From: Asparagopsis taxiformis
Taxonomy: Eukaryota > Rhodophyta > Florideophyceae > Bonnemaisoniales > Bonnemaisoniaceae
Direction of reading: 5' to 3'
Assembly (NCBI GenBank): GCA_030407315.1
Contig: JALQPE010003263.1
Coordinates: 62,001 to 126,000 of the forward strand
DNA: 64,000 nucleotides
Shown: piece after piece, positions 61,627 to 64,000 of the stretch
Layout: every line of letters starts with the position of its first letter
Numbering within the stretch: position 1 is the stretch's first letter
The notes under the pieces: model-generated
Seen by the model: only the letters and a program-made list of their open reading frames with translations
Database searches by the model: none
What the model was told of the DNA's origin: nothing
Position numbers and translations under genes: made by a program

Positions 61627-64000
61627 ATGACAGACCCTGCCTCCATCGCAACCAAACTCGCGAATGCATTGCAAAACCCCAACCGTCCCTCTCGTCCTCC
61701 GCCCTTTACACTTGAAGAATCTCAAGTACACAAGCTAGCCCTCTATCTCCTCTCTGATCAGACCCACGCCCAAACCAATATTCAGCCTGCAACAGCCCTC
61801 GACATACTTTCCATTGTAATCGTACCAACCGCCTGGCCCGAGCCTGGTCTTCCTGCCCTTCGCGACGCGGCTGGCGAGGCTGCTAAGAGCGGTGTGTGTG
61901 GGAAAGTATGGAAGGAAGATAGACTTGCGTACAAATGTAAGACCTGCGAACGAGATCCGACATGCATCGTTTGTCTTCAATGTTTCAATCTTGGGGACCA
62001 TACTGGTCATGACTATGCAATGGTGCGCACCAGTGGCGGTTGCTGCGACTGCGGAGATGCGCAGGCCTGGCATCCAGACGGGTTTTGCTCGCAACATTCG
62101 GGTGCCTGTGCCGAAGATGAGGACCCTAGCTCCTGTCTTCATCCCGTGCTGCGTCGCAACCTCATCGAGGCTGTATCTGCAGTCTCGTCTATTGTTCTAA
62201 TGCGTTGTGCGAAGATGTATGCTTTGCTCAGCGAAAATAGTCAACCGGTTCCTTGTGAACGGACCGATCGTATACTCGATTGGCTGGCCGAATTGGTTCA
62301 ATGCGGCGATGGCATACGACGCGTTGTTGGTCAGCAGCTCATATCTACAAGCTTGTCTCCGCTGCACCATTTTTCCAACTCTGAATCGACTCAACAACTC
62401 TTCAAATCTCTCAACATGGATTTCCGAAGTGGCAAACCTGTCTCATGGTTGTCCCTTATGCTTTGTATTGATGGCTCAGATCGTCTTCCAGAAGATGTGC
62501 AAACCCGCATCCACGCTGTGTACTTCCAGTTAATAACAGATCTGATATTCAAGCGAGCGTTCTTGGAGCAGCTTGTATCAAACTATGGGGCATATGTTTA
62601 TGCCCAAATCCCCAGGTCTGAAAATCCACGTAGAAACTCCCATAGGGACGATTCCCAGTATCCGAGCGATATCTTAGCCAACTTCAGCGTTCAGTTATTC
62701 ACAGTCCCAGCCCTTGTACCTGTCATGATCCGCAAGGGAGGTCTACTGGACGTCCTTGTCAAGCTTCTTTTGAACCTGTTCGAATCCTCTGCAGCACCAA
62801 TTCAACCGTATACGTCCAACGTACCCTATGCGGAATCTGCATTTGCCAATGAGTTCCAATCACCCACTAACAGCTCTCCGACTAATTATTACCAACATGT
62901 GCCTGAAGCAACAGCAGCATCTAGCTCAACGCCTCAGTCTTCATTCCGGAGAAAATATTCTGTTCCTCTCCCTTTCCCTACAAAGCGAGCTACAAGGAAG
63001 AAAGCGACAATGGATTCTTTAGCAGCACAAAACTCTTCAGTGCAGAACTCTTCATGCCCTGCAGCCTGTGAATCGCATATGAATCATAGAGAGCGTACAA
63101 TGGATGCTCTCCAGAGTACACACAGTGCACCACATCAATCACAGATGGAAGTCGAAACAACTGAGAATGATCCCCCGAATTTTCTCCAGCCCCAAGAGGT
63201 TCAACCAGCTCCGAATATTGAAAATGGCTCCTCTCCATCACAATTAATCTCCAATACTGAGAGTTCTCATGAGCACATTTCGAATGAAGGGAATGACTCT
63301 GATGGAGGGGTCAGTTGGTATATCACAGCTCTACCAAACACGAATCCAGGAATGCAAGGCTCTAGTGAGGTTGATCCAAGTGAAGACAGTTCTGGTTCTG
63401 AAAGGATTGACCATACAAACAGTGAAACATTTGATGGAGATGAGCAAAGTAGAGAATCTTTCGGAGAAGATGTTGAAATGCCAGAGATGAATGAATTTGT
63501 AGAAATGATAGCTGTGGAATACGGAGCAACACTTGATGAACTAACCCCTACACATGTCGACGAACAAGTGGAAGATGATGTGGAGTACATGGATGAACAA
63601 GTCGTTGTGAATGCATTACAAGCCGAAAATGGACTTATTCCGATAGAAAGGCTATTTCGACATGCTGAAGACGGACAAATCTCAATTGAGGAGGATTTCG
63701 GTCAGAACTCTGATCGCCATGCCTCAGCTGCAATATGGCAACCCTTCCTGGCATTCGAAGAAGGATTGAGGCCAATGACTCGCTCAGATCTCCCCAAGCA
63801 ACCACATAGAGCTTATGCGAACAGTAGATTCATGGCTGCCGTGAGAGAAGCGCGGGTCATGGAGAAAGCTGCTGTAGACGGTTCTGGTCCAATTGTGCAT
63901 ACCATGCGCATAGATTGGACACATCATGAGCGTGTAACTTTGGATATGATGTGCTCCAGAGTGGTGAATGATTTGAAATTCGTGTTAACTCATCGTGCAG
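61627..64000 (+). CDS. UBR-box N-recognin E3 ligase (UBR1/PRT6-like), 3' truncated by window edge
   Basis: N-recognins bind destabilising N-terminal residues and mark proteins for degradation. The open frame from ATG 61627 runs without a stop to the window edge (791 codons seen; full family proteins are about 1750-2000 residues). The UBR box begins near residue 95: CGKVWKEDRLAYKCKTCERD, then PTCIVCLQCFNLGDHTGHDY and SGGCCDCGDAQAWHPDGFCS, with the Cys/His zinc ligands in place. Later ILANFSVQLFTVPALVPVMI matches the UBR1/UBR2/PRT6 body. Between about 440 and 720 lies a long acidic, Ser/Asn-rich insertion (NEGNDSDGGVSW, SSGSERIDH). The RING and C-terminal cap lie beyond the window. The sequence resumes a conserved look near SAAIWQPFLAFEEGLRPMTR. 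Confidence 0.9.
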   Translation, partial: MTDPASIATKLANALQNPNRPSRPPPFTLEESQVHKLALYLLSDQTHAQTNIQPATALDILSIVIVPTAWPEPGLPALRDAAGEAAKSGVCGKVWKEDRLAYKCKTCERDPTCIVCLQCFNLGDHTGHDYAMVRTSGGCCDCGDAQAWHPDGFCSQHSGACAEDEDPSSCLHPVLRRNLIEAVSAVSSIVLMRCAKMYALLSENSQPVPCERTDRILDWLAELVQCGDGIRRVVGQQLISTSLSPLHHFSNSESTQQLFKSLNMDFRSGKPVSWLSLMLCIDGSDRLPEDVQTRIHAVYFQLITDLIFKRAFLEQLVSNYGAYVYAQIPRSENPRRNSHRDDSQYPSDILANFSVQLFTVPALVPVMIRKGGLLDVLVKLLLNLFESSAAPIQPYTSNVPYAESAFANEFQSPTNSSPTNYYQHVPEATAASSSTPQSSFRRKYSVPLPFPTKRATRKKATMDSLAAQNSSVQNSSCPAACESHMNHRERTMDALQSTHSAPHQSQMEVETTENDPPNFLQPQEVQPAPNIENGSSPSQLISNTESSHEHISNEGNDSDGGVSWYITALPNTNPGMQGSSEVDPSEDSSGSERIDHTNSETFDGDEQSRESFGEDVEMPEMNEFVEMIAVEYGATLDELTPTHVDEQVEDDVEYMDEQVVVNALQAENGLIPIERLFRHAEDGQISIEEDFGQNSDRHASAAIWQPFLAFEEGLRPMTRSDLPKQPHRAYANSRFMAAVREARVMEKAAVDGSGPIVHTMRIDWTHHERVTLDMMCSRVVNDLKFVLTHRA

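Overview
The window is eukaryotic nuclear DNA, gene-dense (35 protein genes in 64 kb) and intron-poor. It most likely comes from a red alga, with a glaucophyte the next-best guess. The strongest clue is a nuclear CpeS/CpcS-type phycobiliprotein lyase with a targeting leader (12190-13260). Other clues are stand-alone plastid-type 3-dehydroquinate synthase, bacterial-type organellar ValRS and IleRS, a MetC-type lyase, and leaders with a Phe close to the N-terminus (AFI, AFV, AFT), as known from red algal and glaucophyte plastid proteins. No species is claimed.

Layout, left to right: mitochondrial F1-ATPase delta, eIF3f, G6PDH, a RHD3/Sey1-like GTPase without a membrane anchor, and DDX41 (0-8.6 kb). 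Then an RBR E3 ligase, the URI prefoldin, LSm2, the phycobilin lyase, organellar ValRS and a PGM2-type hexose phosphomutase (8.9-18.7 kb). Then a coiled-coil protein with an R-SNARE-like tail, a two-RRM protein, a SHAQKY-like MYB, an EF-hand membrane protein, GnT-I and dehydroquinate synthase (19-27.4 kb). Then a DUF1764-like protein, ATP23, a ceramidase-fold protein, Vms1/ANKZF1, a GT14 glycosyltransferase and an MIT-RING protein (28-38.3 kb). Then a MetC-type lyase, IleRS, F1-ATPase epsilon, an LRR protein, TRM10, an RCC1 protein and two alpha/beta hydrolases (38.7-50.2 kb). Last come a giant HUWE1/UPL1-like protein that stops before any HECT domain, an SGNH-fold protein with altered catalytic residues, an unrecognised protein, and the 5' part of a UBR-box N-recognin that runs off the right edge.

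Ten introns in seven genes could be placed to the base by frame and homology. They are 75-123 bp long, and every donor reads GTAAGT or GTACGT. Genes alternate strand, so most neighbours are head-to-head with a shared upstream region or tail-to-tail with stop codons only 4-60 bp apart. There are no operons. Themes that recur are protein quality control and ubiquitin (RBR, MIT-RING, HUWE1-like, UBR, Vms1), organelle translation and energy, and glycosylation. I saw no tRNA, rRNA, transposon or CRISPR array. The most unusual items are the HECT-less HUWE1-like protein, the anchor-less RHD3-like GTPase, the SGNH and ceramidase-like proteins with replaced catalytic residues, and a 100-bp pentanucleotide array upstream of the RRM gene.
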